From the NCBI RefSeq assembly GCF_028737315.1, contig NZ_JAQZAO010000003.1, positions 372,001 to 436,000 of the forward strand: a stretch of 64,000 nucleotides of DNA. Direction: 5' to 3'. Made by a program: the position numbers and the translations under genes. The notes beneath the pieces were generated by a model that ran no database searches, was not told where the DNA came from, and saw only the letters and a program-made list of their open reading frames with translations. Below are positions 61,517-64,000 of this stretch, in pieces; position 1 is the first letter of the stretch; each line of letters opens with the position of its first letter. This stretch comes from Actinomycetospora lemnae. Its GTDB lineage: Bacteria; Actinomycetota; Actinomycetes; Mycobacteriales; Pseudonocardiaceae.

Positions 61517-62245
61517 TCACCCGGTGCGTTTCCAGGCCCCGTTCGCCTTCGGATACAACAGCTCGACAATCCGCGAGGATGGAGCCACCCCGAGCTCCCG
61601 GTCCAGCACGGACTCGTAGAGCCGGAAGGCGCGCTGCGCGAGAGCGCGGTTTCCTTCGGCGAGGTGCGCTTCGAGCAGGGCTCGCTGTGCAGATTCTCGC
61701 AAAGGGTCGGTACTCACCGCGAGAAGCGCTGCCTCCACCGCTCGAGCTGGCCGGCCGCATTCTATGAATTCTGCGGCCAAGGCTTCCAGAGCCGCCAGGG
61801 TTTGGGCGCGAAGACGTTCACGCTCGAGGATGGCCCATTCGTCGTACCACCCGGGCAGGAGGTCGAGCGCGGTTCGACACCAGGGCATCAACCTCAGGTC
61901 CTTGGGCCGAGGGCAGCGGTCGATCATTCGTGCCGCCCATCCTTCGGCGACATGGAGATCGACGCTCACTCGCTCGTCGAGCGCGAGGGTCTCGCGGTCG
62001 TCGACGAGCAGGTCCACGCCGGCGGCGCGTAGCCTCCACAGCGCTGACCGCAGGTTCCCGGCCGCTCGGAAGTCGTCAGCGTTGGGCCAGAGCGCCCCGG
62101 CGGCGAGTCGCCGAGGAACGGGTGCGGGGCGCAGCGCTACGTAGGCGAGGAGTCTCTTACCGCCCTCCGGGATGGCCTTCAGGCATTCTCCGCTCTGGAG
62201 GTACGGACCGACGAGAAGGTGTAGGTGCCACGGTGCCTCGTCCAC
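61517..62245 (-). CDS. BTAD/SARP-like regulator B
   Basis: A protein of 242 residues from GTG 62243-62245 with GGAGGG six bases upstream. The DNA-binding part (LLVGPYLQSGECLKAIPEGGKRLLAYVALRPAPVPRRLAAGALWPNADDFRAAGNLRSALWRLRAAGVDLL) and a complete BTAD TPR domain (AQTLAALEALAAEFIECGRPARAVEAALLAVSTDPLRESAQRALLEAHLAEGNRALAQRAFRLYESVLDRELGVAPS) are present. It is convergent with regulator A and clearly homologous to it. Small BTAD proteins often accompany actinobacterial eCIS loci, so it is a candidate regulator of the injection system. Confidence 0.85.
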   Translation of the reverse strand: MDEAPWHLHLLVGPYLQSGECLKAIPEGGKRLLAYVALRPAPVPRRLAAGALWPNADDFRAAGNLRSALWRLRAAGVDLLVDDRETLALDERVSVDLHVAEGWAARMIDRCPRPKDLRLMPWCRTALDLLPGWYDEWAILERERLRAQTLAALEALAAEFIECGRPARAVEAALLAVSTDPLRESAQRALLEAHLAEGNRALAQRAFRLYESVLDRELGVAPSSRIVELLYPKANGAWKRTG

Positions 62246-62295
62246 GTCGAACCCTCCGTTTCCGTGAGCGCCTCAGACACTATTACGCACGACCC

Positions 62296-62312
62296 GTCAC
62301 GTCGCTGTCACG
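62296..62312. promoter_or_regulatory. Possible SARP-type direct repeat
   Basis: GTCACG occurs at 62296-62301 and again at 62307-62312, an 11-bp period on one face of the helix, about 55 bp upstream of the BTAD regulator B start. SARP-family proteins typically bind direct heptamers with this spacing, so autoregulation is possible. Only two copies are clear. Confidence 0.3.
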
Positions 62313-62317
62313 AATAT

Positions 62318-62539
62318 TCACCCTTCCGGAGCATGTCGATCACTTTCACTCTCACCGAGAGCAAATTGGACGAGGAACCTCCTGACAGTCAGCACCGCCT
62401 CGAAGAGGTTGGTGACGTGGAAGACGTTGGTGTCGTCACGAAGGGTGTTCGGAACGGTGCGGATGGTGAAATACAAATGTTCATCGTGGCGTTCCACGCG
62501 AACGATGCACACAGCTTGCCCACCCTCTCTTGCGCTCAT
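62318..62539 (-). CDS. Small conserved-looking protein, 73 aa
   Basis: Best start is the ATG at 62537-62539 (MSAREGGQAVCIVRVERHDEHLYFTIRTVPNTLRDDTNVFHVTNLFEAVLTVRRFLVQFALGESES); the frame is open upstream with shadow-like text. It reads as a compact beta-beta-alpha domain: two strands, a V/T/N turn and a terminal amphipathic helix ending in FLVQF. I recall unnamed actinobacterial proteins of this pattern next to BTAD regulators, but no function is known. It lies upstream of regulator B on the same strand, 72 bp away. Confidence 0.6.
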   Translation of the reverse strand: MSAREGGQAVCIVRVERHDEHLYFTIRTVPNTLRDDTNVFHVTNLFEAVLTVRRFLVQFALGESESDRHAPEG

Positions 62540-62781
62540 CCGGAGAGCCTGCCGTGCAGCCGTCACAAGACCGTTGCCTCGGTGCCGATCCGCCTCGGTA
62601 CCTGCTGCGGATGCCGAGCACCGCGGTCGAGGCACGAGGTCGGATCGCAGCGCGCGATCGCCGGTCAGGGTGTCCGATGTGATCCTCGATCGCGACGGCG
62701 CCTCGTCCAGGCGTCGTCGAGCGGCGACCCGGATTGCGGGTGCGCCTCAAGCGCCATCGTCGGGGACCTCGTCGTCTCGCG

Positions 62782-64000
62782 TCACGTCTTGCGAACAGCG
62801 CCGGTGAAGCCGGCGATGAACAATGCCGCAAAGCCCCAAGCCGCGAGTTGGAGCACCCAGGTGCTGATCACCAACGTCGTCGCGCTCGCACTCCCCGCAT
62901 CGGGGTTGATCACGCAACGGTCCCTGGGCTTGGTGGTCGATCCGAACAGGGGGGTGCCCAAGTCGAGCCCAGCCCCGACCCGCTCCAGGACGGAGCAGGA
63001 CTGATGGGCCACGCCGGGCAGTGGTGGGCGGATGAGGGCACCGACGTGGCCGAGCACGGTCGAGAGGACCGCGGAGAGAACGAACACCGCGATCAGCCCG
63101 TACAGGGCCCGCCAGGGCTTCCATCCGTAGCCCAGCATCCATCCGGTGAACGTCGCCCACGCCTTCTCGGACCACGAGAGACGGCCTCGATGGATCTGGT
63201 CTCGGCGCTGGGCGATCAAGATGTCGCGCACATCGCGGTCGTGACCTGCCGCCCGGTACGCCGCGGCCAACTGCTGGTAGGGCTGGGCCGCGTATCCCGG
63301 CGTCCTGGAGCCCAGCAACGTGAGCCACCACCGCACATCGTCCGGGCGGGGGATACCCGTGTAAGTTGCTCCGTCCAGGTTCCATTGCTCGGTGCTCTCG
63401 GTCGACCCGTCGAGCCGCAACGTTTCGAGCTTGGCGCCACGGAGCGAGATGACCGCCCCACAGCCCCCGTGTCCCGGGAATCCGCCATCCAGGATTGATC
63501 CACCGCTCACGTGTATACCATCGGCCACCAACGCCGGCCCGGACTTGTTGACCATCTCCGCGCCTTGGCAGTTGAGCTGACCGGTGATGTGCGCACTTAG
63601 TAATCGCACCGCGCCGTCCTGTCCGCTGCCGTGAGCGGAGAATCCGCTGTCCAGGGCCACTTCGCGGCTGACCTGGAGCCCGTCGGCGGTCAACGCGGGT
63701 CCGGAATCGTTGACCAGCTCCGCGCCTCGGCAGATGAGCTGGCCGTCGATGTGGGCCCCGAGCAGCCTCACAGCGCCCTTCTCACCGCTGCCGCGCGCAG
63801 TGAATCCACAGTCCATGGCCACCAATTGGCTGACCTTGAGCCCGTCGGCGGTCAACGCGGGTCCGGAGTCGTTGACCACTTCCGCGCTGCGGCAGTTGAG
63901 CTGGCCGGTGATCCGCGCTCCGGACAGCCGTACCGCGCCGTTCTCGCCCACTCCTCGCGCTCTGACGCCCTGGAGGATCACGTCGCGGGTGACCTGGATT
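62782..64000 (-). CDS. Repeat-containing membrane protein ('membrane-associated oxidoreductase' type), 5' end beyond the window
   Basis: At least 406 residues; the reading frame continues past 64000 with more repeat text (IQVTRDVILQGVRARG), so the start is outside. The visible part has three imperfect 51- to 54-residue repeats (GAVRLLGAHIDGQLICRGAELVNDSGPALTADGLQVS), a beta-helical pattern like pentapeptide-repeat or bactofilin proteins. A soluble helical region follows (YQQLAAAYRAAGHDRDVRDILIAQRRDQI). Two membrane helices end it (LYGLIAVFVLSAVLSTVLG and LVISTWVLQLAAWGFAALFIAGF). The 'oxidoreductase' name of this family is inherited annotation; no cofactor motif is visible here. Confidence 0.75.
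   Translation of the reverse strand, partial: IQVTRDVILQGVRARGVGENGAVRLSGARITGQLNCRSAEVVNDSGPALTADGLKVSQLVAMDCGFTARGSGEKGAVRLLGAHIDGQLICRGAELVNDSGPALTADGLQVSREVALDSGFSAHGSGQDGAVRLLSAHITGQLNCQGAEMVNKSGPALVADGIHVSGGSILDGGFPGHGGCGAVISLRGAKLETLRLDGSTESTEQWNLDGATYTGIPRPDDVRWWLTLLGSRTPGYAAQPYQQLAAAYRAAGHDRDVRDILIAQRRDQIHRGRLSWSEKAWATFTGWMLGYGWKPWRALYGLIAVFVLSAVLSTVLGHVGALIRPPLPGVAHQSCSVLERVGAGLDLGTPLFGSTTKPRDRCVINPDAGSASATTLVISTWVLQLAAWGFAALFIAGFTGAVRKT

Overview
This is a very GC-rich (about 70 to 75%) stretch of chromosome with densely packed genes, many GTG starts and frequent 4-bp ATGA/GTGA stop-start overlaps. Gene content points to a filamentous or soil actinobacterium: DUF3040 membrane proteins, malate synthase G, a Ku protein, a mycofactocin-type short-chain dehydrogenase, BTAD (SARP-like) regulators, 'membrane-associated oxidoreductase' repeat proteins and an actinobacterial-type contractile injection system. 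A Pseudonocardiaceae host (for example Pseudonocardia or Actinomycetospora) is my best guess from gene style; no marker here proves it.

Left part (1 to 15.4 kb) is ordinary core and accessory metabolism: the start of an alpha/beta hydrolase, a TetR/AraC regulator pair divergent from a quinone-type oxidoreductase, xylose isomerase, a cupin, NAD-malic enzyme, a small regulon of membrane proteins with a winged-helix regulator and two near-identical promoters, a YchJ-type SEC-C protein, malate synthase G, an AI-2E-type permease, and Ku.

From 15.8 to 22.1 kb lies a flavin-linked catabolic locus. A GAF/Fis-type activator sits beside a luciferase-like monooxygenase. Divergent to these are an SMP-30 lactonase, a flavin reductase, a mycofactocin-type SDR and a DHBP-synthase-like protein that has lost its catalytic acidic loop. 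Two 17-bp palindromes 34 bp apart in the divergent promoter are probable activator sites. From 22.8 to 28.3 kb a second operon encodes a BBE-type FAD oxidoreductase, a CocE-type esterase, two small proteins resembling nitrile-hydratase-like leader peptides (NHLP), and benzoylformate decarboxylase.

At 28.55 kb the 3' half of a tRNA-Lys gene occurs without its 5' half. Its polarity predicts an integrated island extending to the right. That side holds decayed DNA, an IS110 and a frameshifted IS256 element (30 to 32.7 kb), and then a near-complete extracellular contractile injection system (eCIS) locus from 33.0 to 59.5 kb. The locus has a Pvc16-type cap protein, two sheaths (the first with an apparent frameshift), two tube proteins, a LysM/tube-initiator protein, hub, spike, gp25, gp47/J, a propeller-fused tail protein I, an AAA+ ATPase and two fibre-like proteins. 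Inside the structural operon are a protein with a strong membrane segment and a 996-aa probable cargo toxin, whose C-terminal tip has visibly lower GC than the rest. The eCIS is followed by a second IS110 (frameshifted), two paralogous BTAD regulators, a small conserved-looking protein and a partial repeat-containing membrane protein running off the right edge.

The eCIS with its built-in modular cargo and membrane-segment protein, bounded on the left by a tRNA attachment scar, is the most interesting system in the window.
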